From contig NZ_LT629743.1 of assembly GCF_900105095.1 (NCBI RefSeq), positions 62,001-126,000 on the forward strand: 64,000 bases of DNA, given 5' to 3'. Position 1 is the first letter of the stretch, and the number at the start of each line of letters is the position of its first letter. The translations under genes were made by a program, and so were the position numbers. The notes beneath the pieces are model-generated. The model saw only the letters and a list, made by a program, of their open reading frames with translations, did not search any database and was not told where the DNA came from. Source of the stretch: Erythrobacter sp. HL-111. Lineage in GTDB: Bacteria; Pseudomonadota; Alphaproteobacteria; Sphingomonadales; Sphingomonadaceae. Below are positions 1-9,029 of the stretch, in pieces.

Positions 1-935
1 TCGTCAGTGCCAACGAGGCAGCCTTTTGTCCCCGGCTGATAGGCCCAGATATCTTGGAATAAAGTGCCGTCTGCTGTGTCCAAATACTGCTTGTATCTGG
101 GCAATGCGCCTGCACTCTTGGGATGCAAGATGAGTCCCTTCTCATCGAGTGCATCCAAGATCGCTGTAAGGGGCAAGCCCGATGGAACCTCGTCTCCAAG
201 CTTTTTCGGAATTGCCCAATGCCTCCCTCGCGGAGTTGGGTCGTATCCACGCCATGGCTTGCCGCTATCGCCAGTGCGCGTCCCTGCACCGGTAAGAACA
301 TTCGATTGATACCGACCGCGCTCGTCTACAGACGGAAAGGATTTTTCTACGTAAGCGCGTGACTGCGGCCTCCGTCCGGGATGAAAAGTGAAATCACTCG
401 ACTTCGAGTAGAAGAGAATGGTGTCGTGGATAGGGCCAAATTGGCGGCTCAGCTTGTTGTGGGCATTTGTTCGCCGCCAAATTATCTCATTTCTGAAATT
501 GACTGGCCCAAACACCCCATCCAGCAGCAGCTTGAGGTAGTGGCTCGCAGTCGGATCGCAGTGCAGATAGAGCGAACCCGTCGGCTTCAGCACCCGGTGC
601 AATTCGATCAGCCGCACCGCCATCATGGCGAGATAGGCCATCATGTCGTTCTCGCCGAGAAACCCGCGCATCGCCCGCAGCAATTCGAAGGCATCGGAAT
701 TGCCGCTTTTCATCACCTCGTCGAAAGCGGCCTCTGCCGTGTCGTTCCAGTGCCACGTATCCTCGAACGCCTCGATCTGGGCGTCGGATTGCTGGCCTTC
801 CGGCGACTTGAAAAGGATGTTGTAATTGGCGTTCGAATTGAACGGCGGATCGAGATAGATGAGGTCCACGCTCTCATCTGCGATGTGTTCGCGCAGCACA
901 TCGAAATTGTTGCCGTAATAGAGCGTGTTGGTCAT
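1..935 (-). CDS. DNA methyltransferase, N6-adenine/N4-cytosine type, 3' end beyond window
   Basis: Site-specific DNA methyltransferase that would transfer a methyl group from S-adenosylmethionine to an amino group in DNA. The first 311 residues are visible. The start codon ATG lies at 935-933 and opens with MTNTLYYGNNFDVL; catalytic motif IV is D29-P-P-F32, followed by a segment typical of type III Mod and related beta-class enzymes. The FxGxG SAM-binding motif normally lies further C-terminal in this class and would be to the left of the window. Base composition changes inside the gene: codons up to about residue 149 (position 490) are GC-rich like the host, while the rest, where the target-recognition domain is expected, is clearly more AT-rich. 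Whether a restriction partner exists to the left cannot be seen. The open frame runs uninterrupted to base 1. Confidence 0.88.
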   Translation of the reverse strand, partial: MTNTLYYGNNFDVLREHIADESVDLIYLDPPFNSNANYNILFKSPEGQQSDAQIEAFEDTWHWNDTAEAAFDEVMKSGNSDAFELLRAMRGFLGENDMMAYLAMMAVRLIELHRVLKPTGSLYLHCDPTASHYLKLLLDGVFGPVNFRNEIIWRRTNAHNKLSRQFGPIHDTILFYSKSSDFTFHPGRRPQSRAYVEKSFPSVDERGRYQSNVLTGAGTRTGDSGKPWRGYDPTPRGRHWAIPKKLGDEVPSGLPLTAILDALDEKGLILHPKSAGALPRYKQYLDTADGTLFQDIWAYQPGTKGCLVGTD

Positions 936-1039
936 CGCGTCCCCCTGACCTGTCGCCCGCAAACAGCAGCAAGCGCGCGCCGGGGTCAAGCCGGCATTGG
1001 CGAATCGGGGGGATGCCTCGCCCCGCCCGCAAGAACCCC

Positions 1040-2929
1040 TTACCCGCGCGCGCCCGCGATATAGCGGCTGACGGTGTTCTCGACCACGTTCAGCGGCGCG
1101 TTCCCGCCCATGATGACGGCGGTGTTGAACGCCTTCATGTCATAGGCACCGCCCAGTTCCCGCTGCGCCCGCGCGCGCTGGCGGACGATCTCGGAATGGC
1201 CGACCTTGTAGCCGCAGGCCTGCCCCGGCCAGCTGCAATAGCGATCGACTTCGGAGGCGACTTCCTCGGGCTTCGACCCGTTCTCCTCGACGAAGAAGCG
1301 GCGGCCTTCCTCGCGGGTCCAGCGCTTGGCGTGGAGGCCCGTGTCCACCACCAGCCGGCACGCGCGGAAGGCGAGGCTTTGCAGGTAGCCCAATCGCCCG
1401 ACCTTGAAATCGTCGTAGGCGCCCAGTTCGTCCGCGAGCTGTTCGCCGTAGAGCGCCCAGCCTTCGGAAAAGGCATTGAAGGCGAGGATCGATCGGATCA
1501 GCGGCAGGCGGTTCGAGAATTCGCCCTCCCACACGTGGCCGGGGATCGTCTCGTGGAAGGTGAGGTCGGCCAGGTCGTACTTGCGGTGAAGGTCGGTGGT
1601 GCGAAGGTTGATCCACATCCGGCTGGGGATGGTCCCGTCCTTGCTGCCCGCCCCGCCATAGGCCCCCGGCGCGCCCGGTTCCTCGGCCAGCGGCAGGCGG
1701 CGCACTTCGAGGTTGGGATCGACCAGTTGCGTGAAGGCGCGCGGCATCTGCGCGGTGATCCAGTCGATCCTCTCGCGGATGAAGGCCATGATCTCGGCCC
1801 GCCCCGGATCGCCCGGCGCGAACTGGTAGCGCGGATCCTGCGAAAGCGCCTGCATCCGCTCCCCGACCGAACCCTTGGTGTAGCCGATCTCGCGCAGGAT
1901 CGGGTCCATCTTCCCGTGCAGTTCGGCCAGCTCCTCGCGGCCCTGGCGGTGGATCTCGTCCGGCGAGAGGTTCGTGGTGGTCGAGGCGCGGATCGCCCAG
2001 TCGTACCATTCCTCGCCCCGCGGGCGCGCCCACATCCCGGCATCCGAAGTCGCGGCGGCGCGCTGGGCCTTCAGCTCCTCGAGCTGGCGGGCGAGCGCGG
2101 GGGCGATGTCGAGCCGGGTGATTTCGCGCGCCATCTCCACCTGTTCGTCGAAGGAGCCTTCGCTTACGTTCTTCGTGATGCCTTCGGCCAGCGGGTCGGC
2201 ATAGGCAGCGCCATCGGCCGCCGCGGCGATGCTCGCTTCCATCTGGGCGATCGCCTTGTCGAGCAGGAAGTCGGGCGGCACCACGCCGAGCCCGCGCGCC
2301 TCGCGCATCCGTTCGCGCTCGGCATCGAGGATGGCGGGCACCTGGGACAGGCGGTTGAGGTAGAAATGGACGTCCGAATCCGATCGCACCGGCTGGGTCG
2401 AGCCGAAGAAGCGCGGGTAGTCGATATATCCGCCAACGTTCTGGATCACGACATAGGGCGCGTTGCGCCACGAGCCGACCGCGACCTCGCCATAGGGCAG
2501 GGCCATGCCTTCCAATGCGCTGGCGAAGGCGGTTTCGACCACTTCGAAGCCGATCCGCTGGTCGGCGGTCAGCCCCTCGCGCGGATAGGCGCGCGCCTCC
2601 TCGAGCAGGCGGGCGAGCGTCGCGGCATAGGCCTCGCGCCCCTCCGCGCCGGGCGTGCCGAAGGTCCCGCGCCAATCGGCCCGCTCGCCGGTGTCGACGC
2701 CGAGCCCGGTAGCCCGCGCCGGTTCGTGTTCGAGCATCGCATAGGCGATCCGGTCGAGCATCCGGTCCGGCCCGAGCGAGGCGGGCGGCGCCTCGGTCAG
2801 GGCGGGCTCGGACATCCGCGCGGCGCAGCCGGGCAGCAGCGCGAGCGCGGAGGCGCCGCCGAACCCGGCGAGGATCTGGCGGCGGCTGACGGGACGGGCC
2901 GCGATGGCGGCGGGGCTGCGCTCTCTCAT
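1040..2929 (-). CDS. DUF885 family lipoprotein, putative metallopeptidase
   Basis: A 629-residue protein of the DUF885 family, whose members are believed to be zinc-dependent peptidases. The N terminus has a twin-arginine-like S15-R-R-Q-I-L20 stretch followed by a hydrophobic run and a lipobox ending LLPGC, with the Cys at residue 35, so export and lipid anchoring are likely. The probable metal-binding motif HETIPGH lies at residues 459-465, the family signature. The substrate is unknown. The gene stands alone on the minus strand between the methyltransferase and a DUF3597 gene, and the long open frame on the opposite strand is a GC-rich shadow. Family assignment is firm; peptidase activity is inferred from the family. 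Confidence 0.88.
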   Translation of the reverse strand: MRERSPAAIAARPVSRRQILAGFGGASALALLPGCAARMSEPALTEAPPASLGPDRMLDRIAYAMLEHEPARATGLGVDTGERADWRGTFGTPGAEGREAYAATLARLLEEARAYPREGLTADQRIGFEVVETAFASALEGMALPYGEVAVGSWRNAPYVVIQNVGGYIDYPRFFGSTQPVRSDSDVHFYLNRLSQVPAILDAERERMREARGLGVVPPDFLLDKAIAQMEASIAAAADGAAYADPLAEGITKNVSEGSFDEQVEMAREITRLDIAPALARQLEELKAQRAAATSDAGMWARPRGEEWYDWAIRASTTTNLSPDEIHRQGREELAELHGKMDPILREIGYTKGSVGERMQALSQDPRYQFAPGDPGRAEIMAFIRERIDWITAQMPRAFTQLVDPNLEVRRLPLAEEPGAPGAYGGAGSKDGTIPSRMWINLRTTDLHRKYDLADLTFHETIPGHVWEGEFSNRLPLIRSILAFNAFSEGWALYGEQLADELGAYDDFKVGRLGYLQSLAFRACRLVVDTGLHAKRWTREEGRRFFVEENGSKPEEVASEVDRYCSWPGQACGYKVGHSEIVRQRARAQRELGGAYDMKAFNTAVIMGGNAPLNVVENTVSRYIAGARG

Positions 2930-3003
2930 GGGGGCGAGGTGTTAATGCCCGCCCGCACGGTGTCAATCGCGCCGCCCGGATCGCGCGCGACGCAGGGAGC
3001 GCG

Positions 3004-3393
3004 TCAGTCCCTGAGATCGTCGGGGACGCGGCCGCCCGCTTCGGCAAGCCTGGTCATCACCGCCTTGTGGAGCGCGATGTTCTCTTCCGCCTCGCCCGAA
3101 TAATCGTTCATCCCCATTTCGGCGGCGAGTTGTTTGCGATTGGCATAGCTCGCATCGAGGCCGATCAGTTTCATCAGGTCGACGATCGAGGTCCGCCAGT
3201 TGAGCCGGTCCGCGCCGTCCATCGAATCGAGCTTGAAGGCGACATCGACTTCGCTCATCGGGGCGGGCCTGACCGGCGCGGGCGCGGCGGCGGGTTTTGC
3301 CGCGGGGCTTGCCGGTTCCTGCGGTTTGTCCTGCGCCTCGTCTTCCTCGTCGGAACCCCAGATCGCATTCTTGATCGAACTGAAAATACCCAT
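3004..3393 (-). CDS. DUF3597 domain protein
   Basis: Small 129-residue protein. Residues 1-15 (MGIFSSIKNAIWGSD) are followed by an acidic and then Ala/Pro-rich linker to about residue 47. The C-terminal 80 residues form the DUF3597 domain, with features such as SEVDVAFKLDSMDGADRLNW and a LIGLDAS motif. The start at 3393 is chosen because GGAGG sits 7 bases upstream; a longer in-frame version would lack any ribosome-binding site and has no family similarity. There is no signal peptide or membrane segment, so it is probably cytoplasmic. Function is unknown in the family; proteins of this type resemble stress-related small domains, but that is only an impression. Confidence 0.82.
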   Translation of the reverse strand: MGIFSSIKNAIWGSDEEDEAQDKPQEPASPAAKPAAAPAPVRPAPMSEVDVAFKLDSMDGADRLNWRTSIVDLMKLIGLDASYANRKQLAAEMGMNDYSGEAEENIALHKAVMTRLAEAGGRVPDDLRD

Positions 3394-3481
3394 ATGACCC
3401 TCCTCGTCCGGCGACCCCGCCTCGGGGTTTAGGGCGTGCATGTTCCAGTTCCGTGTCGAGGCAGGCGCAAGGCAGCAGGCT

Positions 3482-3697
3482 ATGACGACCGATATCGTGC
3501 TCTCGATCGTGATGCTGGCGGCGCTGGCGCTGCTGGCGGGCGCCTTCGTGCTGTGGCGGCGCACGGGCGAGGTCAGGAACCCCGCGCTGATGGTGCTACT
3601 CGCGCTGATCGCGGTCGTGAACGTGCTGATCTGGACCGTGCCGACCTCGGACGGGACGAGCCCGCTCGAAGGGCTGGAGCAGGGCGGGGCGGGTTGA
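3482..3697 (+). CDS. small two-helix membrane protein, hypothetical
   Basis: A 71-residue protein starting MTTDIVLSIVMLAALALLAG. It has two predicted transmembrane helices (about residues 4-22 and 34-52) separated by a short basic loop (WRRTGEVRN), and a polar glycine-rich tail. The start at 3482 is preferred over an upstream in-frame ATG at 3440 because the extra residues look non-coding; neither has a strong ribosome-binding site. It lies divergent to the DUF3597 gene and ends 24 bases before the convergent hydrolase gene. I do not recognise the family. Even codon bias and clean hydrophobicity suggest a real gene. Confidence 0.62.
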   Translation: MTTDIVLSIVMLAALALLAGAFVLWRRTGEVRNPALMVLLALIAVVNVLIWTVPTSDGTSPLEGLEQGGAG

Positions 3698-3721
3698 TCC
3701 TCCCCGCCTGCCCTCATGCTC

Positions 3722-4378
3722 TCACTTGATCGGACAATCGGGCGAAAGCCGGAAATCGAGGTAGTTGTCGACCGACCCCATCAGTTCCTCGAGCTCGTTC
3801 TCGAAGAAGTGGTTGGCGCGCGGGATCTCCTCGTGGTGGATGGTGATGTGCTTCTGCGTGCGAAGCTTCTCGACCAGCTTCTGCACCGCGGCGGGCTGGA
3901 CCACGGTGTCGGCCGCGCCCTGGACGAAGATCCCGCTCGCCGGGCAGGGGGCGAGGAAGGAGAAATCGTACATGTTGGCGGGCGGCGCGACGGAGATGAA
4001 GCCGCGCACTTCCGGGCGCCGCATGAGCAGCTGCATCCCGATCAGCGCGCCGAAGGAATAGCCCGCGACCCAGGTCGTCTGCGCCTCGGGATGGATCGAC
4101 TGCACCCAGTCGAGCGCCGAGGCTGCGTCGGAAAGTTCGCCCACGCCCGAATCGAAGCTCCCCTGGCTGCGCCCGACTCCGCGGAAATTGAACCGCAAGG
4201 TGGCAAATCCGCGGTCGGCGAAGGTCTTGTAGAGCCGCTGCACGATCCGGTCGTTCATCGTGCCGCCGCCTTCGGGGTGCGGGTGAAGGATCAGCGCGAC
4301 GGGCGCGCGCGGGCGCGGCGGCGGGGAGAAACGGCCTTCGAGACGGCCTTCGGGGCCGGGAAAGATGACTGAGGGCAT
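3722..4378 (-). CDS. alpha/beta hydrolase, dienelactone-hydrolase-like
   Basis: A 218-residue compact alpha/beta hydrolase. The oxyanion region is LHPHPEGGGTMND, followed by FNFRGVGRSQG and the nucleophile elbow GYSFGA (the Ser is the probable nucleophile). The acid is likely in GAADTVVQP and the His in ANHFFEN near the C terminus. This architecture matches small serine hydrolases of unknown substrate that are common in alphaproteobacteria. No signal peptide is present, so it is cytoplasmic. The start at 4378 is chosen because AAGG lies upstream and the protein begins MPSVIFPGPEGRLEG, the normal family start; the extension above it is non-homologous. It diverges from the cysteine desulfurase gene across 128 bases. 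Confidence 0.85.
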   Translation of the reverse strand: MPSVIFPGPEGRLEGRFSPPPRPRAPVALILHPHPEGGGTMNDRIVQRLYKTFADRGFATLRFNFRGVGRSQGSFDSGVGELSDAASALDWVQSIHPEAQTTWVAGYSFGALIGMQLLMRRPEVRGFISVAPPANMYDFSFLAPCPASGIFVQGAADTVVQPAAVQKLVEKLRTQKHITIHHEEIPRANHFFENELEELMGSVDNYLDFRLSPDCPIK

Positions 4379-4506
4379 CCGGGTGTGACCTTGCTGGTAT
4401 GGGCGGTGAAAAGACTGACGGGCGGGCGACCGGTTGGTCCCCGCGAAAGCGCGCTCTATATAGGGTTCGATGCCGTTTTCGCAATTTTTTGTCGGGTGAG
4501 CCTGGG

Positions 4507-5562
4507 GTGAGGCGAATCTATCTCGATCATGCCGCGACCTCGCCGCTGCGTCCCGAGGCGCAGGCGGCGATGGCGGAAGGCTTCGCGCGGTGGGCGAACC
4601 CCTCCTCTCCCCATGCCGAGGGGCGCAAGGCAAAGGCCGCGCTGGAGGATGCGCGCGAGCGGATCAAGGCGGCGCTCGGCTGGGAGGGGGAAGTGATTCT
4701 CACCAGCGGGGCGAGCGAGAGCGCCGAACTGGCGCTCACGCGGGCGAAGGCGGGCGCCCGGCTGGTGAGCGCGGTCGAACACGATGCGATCCTCAAGGCC
4801 GCACCCGACGCCGAACGCCTGCCGGTGCGCCCCGACGGCGCGCTCGATCTCGATTCCCTGCGCGAAGCGGTCCGGCGCGAGCGCCCGCTGGTCGCGGTCC
4901 AGCACGTCAATTCGGAAACCGGCAACCGCCAGGACCTCGCCGCGATCGGTGCCATCGTGCACGAAGCGGGGGGGATGCTCCTTGCCGATTGCTCGCAGAG
5001 CGCGGGCAAGTTCGCGCTGCCTGCCTGCGACATGGCGATCGTGTCCGCGCACAAGTTCGGCGGGCCTATCGGCGTGGGCGCCTTGCTGGTCCGCGATTAC
5101 GCCATGTTGGAGCCGAGCGGTGGGCATGAGCGCGGCTATCGGCGCGGGACCGAGAACCTGCCTGGCGCGCTCGGCATGACGGCGGCGCTGGAAGCCTGCG
5201 GCGGTCTTTACCTCGCACCCGAAGTGCTCGCACCGCTCGATGCGCTGGCCGGGGAATGCCGCGCGCTTGGCGGGACATGGCTTGCCGACAGGCTTGCGGA
5301 CCCGACGCCCTTTATCCGCGCGCTCGCCATGCCACAGATGAGCGGCAGCGCACAGGTGATGCGCTTCGACATGGCCGGTTTCGCGGTGTCGCAGGGTTCG
5401 GCCTGCTCCTCCGGCACGATGAAGACCAGCCACGTGCTCGAGGCGATGGGCCTCGATCCGAAGATCGCCGCGAACACGATCCGCGTCTCCTTCGGCTGGT
5501 CGACGACGCGCGAGGAGGTGGAACGTTTCTGCGAGCACTGGCAAGAGCTTGCGCGAACATGA
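4507..5562 (+). CDS. cysteine desulfurase family protein (first of a tandem pair)
   Basis: PLP-dependent enzyme of the NifS/IscS class, 351 residues, expected to take sulfur from L-cysteine to form an enzyme persulfide for Fe-S cluster or thio-cofactor assembly. The start is a GTG giving VRRIYLDHAAT, the canonical N terminus. The PLP lysine is K183 in SAHKFGGPIG, the cofactor Asp is D161, and the persulfide cysteine is C300 in QGSACSSG. The stop overlaps the next start (ATGA), so it is translationally coupled to a second desulfurase. It is shorter than typical IscS (about 400 residues), closer to NifS-like group proteins. Family is certain; the exact pathway (Isc, Suf or tRNA thiolation) is not shown. 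Confidence 0.92.
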   Translation: MRRIYLDHAATSPLRPEAQAAMAEGFARWANPSSPHAEGRKAKAALEDARERIKAALGWEGEVILTSGASESAELALTRAKAGARLVSAVEHDAILKAAPDAERLPVRPDGALDLDSLREAVRRERPLVAVQHVNSETGNRQDLAAIGAIVHEAGGMLLADCSQSAGKFALPACDMAIVSAHKFGGPIGVGALLVRDYAMLEPSGGHERGYRRGTENLPGALGMTAALEACGGLYLAPEVLAPLDALAGECRALGGTWLADRLADPTPFIRALAMPQMSGSAQVMRFDMAGFAVSQGSACSSGTMKTSHVLEAMGLDPKIAANTIRVSFGWSTTREEVERFCEHWQELART

Positions 5563-6656
5563 TCTACCTCGACTACCAGGCGACGACCCCGCTCGCGCCC
5601 GAAGCGCGCGAGGCGATGCTGCGCTGGCTCGAAGGGCCGGAGGGGACCGGCTTCGGCAATCCGCACAGCGCGCACCGGATGGGCCGCTCGGCCTCGGCGG
5701 CGGTGGAGACTGCGCGCGAACGGGTCGCGGCGCTGCTGCCGAAGGGCGGGCGCGTGGTGTTCACCAGCGGCGCGACCGAGGCGCTCAACACCGCGCTCAG
5801 GGGCACTAGGGGCGACGTGCTGACCTTCGCCACCGAACACGCCGCCGTGCTCGACTGCGCGAAGGCGGTGGAGGCGGCGGGAAGGGGCTTCACCGTGCTG
5901 CCGGTCGAGCGGGACGGGCGCGCGGACCTCGCCGCGCTGAGGGATGCGATCGGCCCCGGGACCGGGCTGGTGGCGGCGATGGCGATCAACAACGAGATCG
6001 GCACGCGCCATCCCCTGCCCGAGATCGCGCGGATCGCGCGCGAAGCGGGCGCGCTGGTGCTGGTCGATGGGGTGCAGGCCTATGGCCGCGTGCCGTTGAC
6101 CGGGCTCGACGCCGATTTCATCGCCATATCGGCGCACAAGATCCACGGGCCGAAGGGGATCGGGGCGCTGTGGGTGCGCGACGGGGTCGAACCCGATCCG
6201 CTGATGTTCGGCGGCGGGCAGGAGGCGCACCTGCGCTCGGGCACGCTTTCCCCCGCCCTGTGCGCGGGGCTTGGCGCGGCGGCCCAGATCGCCGAGGAAC
6301 GCATGACCGCCGATGCCGAGCATGTCGAGGCCCTGTGGGCCCGCGCGCGCGAACTCTTCGCGGACTGGACGCTCAACGGCAGCGCTACCGAACGCTGGCA
6401 CGGCAATCTCAACCTGCGGCGAGAGGGGCTCGACGTGGCCCGCCTGATGTCCGATTGCCGCACCGTGATGTTCTCCGCGGGCAGCGCCTGTGCCAGCGGA
6501 TCGGGCCGGCCGAGCCATGTCCTTACCGCGATCGGACTGACGCAGCGCGAGGCCCGGGCTTCGATCCGCCTCGGCTTCGGGCGCTACACGAGCAGGGACG
6601 AGATCGAACGCGCTGCCCGCGCGATCATCGAGGCCGCCGGCGGGCAGTGGCCGTGA
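5559..6656 (+). CDS. cysteine desulfurase family protein (second of a tandem pair)
   Basis: Second PLP-dependent desulfurase, 365 residues, beginning MIYLDYQATTPLAPEAR, the typical NifS/IscS opening. K194 in SAHKIHGPKG binds PLP; C311 in SAGSACASG is the persulfide carrier; the GATEALNTAL region contacts the cofactor phosphate. It overlaps the first desulfurase by four bases and is followed 22 bases later by a 2Fe-2S ferredoxin, so the three form one operon resembling a reduced isc-type cluster. The two desulfurases are quite divergent from each other, so this is an old duplication or two separate recruitments and not a recent tandem copy. Catalytic residues look complete in both. Confidence 0.92.
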   Translation: MIYLDYQATTPLAPEAREAMLRWLEGPEGTGFGNPHSAHRMGRSASAAVETARERVAALLPKGGRVVFTSGATEALNTALRGTRGDVLTFATEHAAVLDCAKAVEAAGRGFTVLPVERDGRADLAALRDAIGPGTGLVAAMAINNEIGTRHPLPEIARIAREAGALVLVDGVQAYGRVPLTGLDADFIAISAHKIHGPKGIGALWVRDGVEPDPLMFGGGQEAHLRSGTLSPALCAGLGAAAQIAEERMTADAEHVEALWARARELFADWTLNGSATERWHGNLNLRREGLDVARLMSDCRTVMFSAGSACASGSGRPSHVLTAIGLTQREARASIRLGFGRYTSRDEIERAARAIIEAAGGQWP

Positions 6657-6678
6657 AGATGTTTGCGAGGATGGCAGG

Positions 6679-7014
6679 ATGAGCGTGAAGGTCCGTTTCA
6701 TCGATCCCCATGGCCGCGTGGTCGAAGCCGAGGGCGAGCCGGGCGACAGCCTGCTGCGCGTGGGGCAGGCGGCGGGCCTGCCGCTCGAGGGAACCTGCGA
6801 GGGGCAGATGGCATGTTCGACCTGCCACGTCGTCGTCGCGCCCGAATGGTTCGACCGCCTCGCGCAGGCGAGCGAGGAGGAGGAGGACATGCTCGATTTC
6901 GCCGCCGGGGTGCGCCGCACGAGCCGCCTGTCCTGCCAGATCGAACTGACCGAGGCGATGGACGGGCTGACCGTCACCGTGCCCGGCGAAAGCGTCGACG
7001 CGCGGCGGATGTAG
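6679..7014 (+). CDS. 2Fe-2S ferredoxin, adrenodoxin type
   Basis: A 111-residue electron carrier with the adrenodoxin/Isc-Fdx cysteine spacing: C40, C46, C49 and C86 (C-X5-C-X2-C-X36-C), within GTCEGQMACSTCH and RLSCQ. An acidic helix (SEEEEDMLDF) sits at the position used for partner docking in this family. It lies directly downstream of the two cysteine desulfurases and probably donates electrons for Fe-S assembly or to a redox partner elsewhere. The start MSVKVRF is supported by AGGAT-type upstream purines and by family length. Confidence 0.93.
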   Translation: MSVKVRFIDPHGRVVEAEGEPGDSLLRVGQAAGLPLEGTCEGQMACSTCHVVVAPEWFDRLAQASEEEEDMLDFAAGVRRTSRLSCQIELTEAMDGLTVTVPGESVDARRM

Positions 7015-7094
7015 GCGGACGGGCAGGACCCGAACGTTGCGTCCCGGTCACGCCGCGTTCGCAAGGAACGCCCCGCATCGCGCACCGTTGCACG

Positions 7095-8207
7095 ATGTGC
7101 ATGGCAGAAGAACGCGCCAAGGCCCCGATGTCGCCCGAACCGTCGATCAGCGCCCCGGTGCGCCGGGCGTTTCTCGGCGCGATCGCCTTTGCTGCGGTGT
7201 TCTGGCTGCTGCTCCAGACGATGACGATCACCATCCCCTTGTTCGCCGCCTTGCTGCTCGCACTCGGGGTCTGGCCGCTGGTCGATCCGATCCGCAGGCG
7301 GATGCCGCGTCGGCTCGAATGGACCGGCGCGCTGGTGGGGATGCTGGTGGTGGTCGCGATCCTCGCCCTGTTCCTCTTTGCGCTGGGGCTCGCCGTGCAG
7401 CAGGTCTACGGCCTTGCGAGCAATGTCGCGCCCGCGGTGCAGGACCGGCTCGGCGCGCTGCCGGTGGCGCTGCCCGACTTCCTCACCGACGGGCCGGACG
7501 CGGGCGACAGCGCGCTTGCTTCGAGCGGGACGCTGACCGGGGCGGCGCTCACCGCGCTCGACATCACGGCGAGCACCCTGGGGGGAATCATCCTCATCGT
7601 CTTCCTCATGCTGCTGATGCTGACCGAGGCGGACAACTGGCAGGCCAAGATCCAGGCGGTTTCGCGCGATGACCACGACCGGCGCTGGCGCGAGATCGGC
7701 CGGTCGGTCGGGCAGAAGTTCCGCGCCTATTTCGTCACCCGCTTCATCCTGAGCGTGCTCAGCGCCCTGCTCTATGTCGGCTGGCTGGCGATCTTCGGGG
7801 TCGATTACCTGCTGCTGTGGGCGGTGCTGACGGTGCTGCTCAATTTCATCCCGACTGCCGGTTCGATCATCAGCGGGACCCTGCCGGTGATCTACGTGCT
7901 GGTGACGCGCGATTTCGGGACCGCGCTGATCATCGGGTCGGGGCTGCTGGCGATCGAGCAGGTGATCGGCAATTTCATCGACCCCAAGCTGATGGGCCGC
8001 CGGCTCGCGATTTCGCCGCTGGTCGTGCTGGTCGCGTTGATGTTCTGGACCATCCTGTGGGGTATTCCGGGCGCGCTGCTGGCGGTGCCGCTGACGGTGC
8101 TGCTGACGATGGTGATGGCCCATTTCGACCGGACCAAGGGTTTTGCCCTGCTGCTGACCGATTGTTCGACGATGGAGGAGCTCGAGGATTACCGCAGGCC
8201 GGATTGA
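7095..8207 (+). CDS. AI-2E family transporter
   Basis: Polytopic inner-membrane protein of the AI-2E exporter/permease family (TqsA/YdiK-like), about 370 residues. It has a pair of N-terminal helices (residues about 20-70), a soluble segment around residues 90-145, and then the conserved C-terminal membrane block with PTAGSIISG and VIGNFIDPKLMGRRLAISPL, which is the family signature. The substrate is uncertain: some members export autoinducer-2, others act in sodium/proton exchange. Three in-frame ATGs (7095, 7101, 7128) are possible starts; 7128 has AAGG five bases before it, so the protein may be eleven residues shorter. It follows the ferredoxin by 80 bases. Confidence 0.86.
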   Translation: MCMAEERAKAPMSPEPSISAPVRRAFLGAIAFAAVFWLLLQTMTITIPLFAALLLALGVWPLVDPIRRRMPRRLEWTGALVGMLVVVAILALFLFALGLAVQQVYGLASNVAPAVQDRLGALPVALPDFLTDGPDAGDSALASSGTLTGAALTALDITASTLGGIILIVFLMLLMLTEADNWQAKIQAVSRDDHDRRWREIGRSVGQKFRAYFVTRFILSVLSALLYVGWLAIFGVDYLLLWAVLTVLLNFIPTAGSIISGTLPVIYVLVTRDFGTALIIGSGLLAIEQVIGNFIDPKLMGRRLAISPLVVLVALMFWTILWGIPGALLAVPLTVLLTMVMAHFDRTKGFALLLTDCSTMEELEDYRRPD

Positions 8208-8283
8208 GGGCCGCACGCGAAAACCCCGCCGGGCCGCGGGGCACGACGGGGCGATCGGCCGGGCAAAGCCGTGCCGGTGAAGA

Positions 8284-8826
8284 TCAGGCGTTTTCGCCCG
8301 CCTTTTCCATCGCGAGCGCTTCCATGATCGCCCCGGCGAAGGCGTCGACGTCGTCGGGCTTGCGGCTGGTGATGATGTTGCCGTCGATCGCCACTTCGCG
8401 GTCGACCACCTTCGCCCCGGCATTGGCGAGATCGGTGCGGACCGAGGGCCAACTCGTCGCCGTTTTGCCCTCGACGATTCCCGCCTCGATCAGGAGCCAG
8501 GGCGCGTGGCAGATCGCCGCGACCGGCTTTCCGGCGGAGGCGAATTCGCGCACCAGTTCGACCGCGCGCGGTTCTAGCCGCAGCATGTCGGGATTGATCT
8601 GGCCGCCGGGCAGCACCAGTGCATCGAAATCGCCGGTCGAAACCTCGTCCAGGGTCATGTCGACGGCGATGCTGTCGCCCCAGTCGGTCTTGTTCCAGCC
8701 CTTGATCGAGCCCGCATCGGGGCTGGCGACCTTCACGTCGGCGCCCGCTTCGGACAGGATCCGGCGCGGTTCGAAAAGCTCCGACTGCTCGAAACCGTCG
8801 GTGGCGATGATGAGAATCCTTTTCAT
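8284..8826 (-). CDS. DJ-1/PfpI family protein (YhbO-like)
   Basis: A 180-residue class I glutamine-amidotransferase-fold protein of the DJ-1/PfpI family, whose members are described as intracellular proteases, deglycases or general stress proteins. The nucleophile Cys is in AICHAPW, the preceding acidic residue in the DGFEQSEL segment, and the LVLPGG loop is conserved. The start [17 protein letters not shown] at 8826 is preferred because a perfect AGGAGG lies six bases upstream; an 11-residue extension is possible but has no ribosome-binding site. It is convergent with the AI-2E gene. The assignment to the YhbO/Pfp1 subgroup is from sequence appearance. Confidence 0.9.
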   Translation of the reverse strand: MKRILIIATDGFEQSELFEPRRILSEAGADVKVASPDAGSIKGWNKTDWGDSIAVDMTLDEVSTGDFDALVLPGGQINPDMLRLEPRAVELVREFASAGKPVAAICHAPWLLIEAGIVEGKTATSWPSVRTDLANAGAKVVDREVAIDGNIITSRKPDDVDAFAGAIMEALAMEKAGENA

Positions 8827-9029
8827 CGGGTTTCCTCCTTTGTCCATTCGTTCGATCAACGGAGGACGAAGGGGCCGCGTTCCGCCGGGCGCGCTCGCCG
8901 GTGGCGCGGGCCAGCCGGGTCGTGGGGCTTTCCGCGCCCTGCGCCGCCAACGCTCGCCGGCCGCTCCCCCGCGCGAGCCTGTGGAAACCCCTCTCCCGCC
9001 CGCGCGCGCGGCTTGCTAGGGGCTTAAGC

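Noticed and set aside
1013..3103. Very long open frame on the plus strand opposite the DUF885 gene
   Set aside because: Arg/Gly/Ala-rich translation without domains; a GC-rich antisense shadow. The same holds for long frames at 5208-8423 (minus), 9024-11606 (minus), 34834-37866 (minus) and 57832-60822 (plus).
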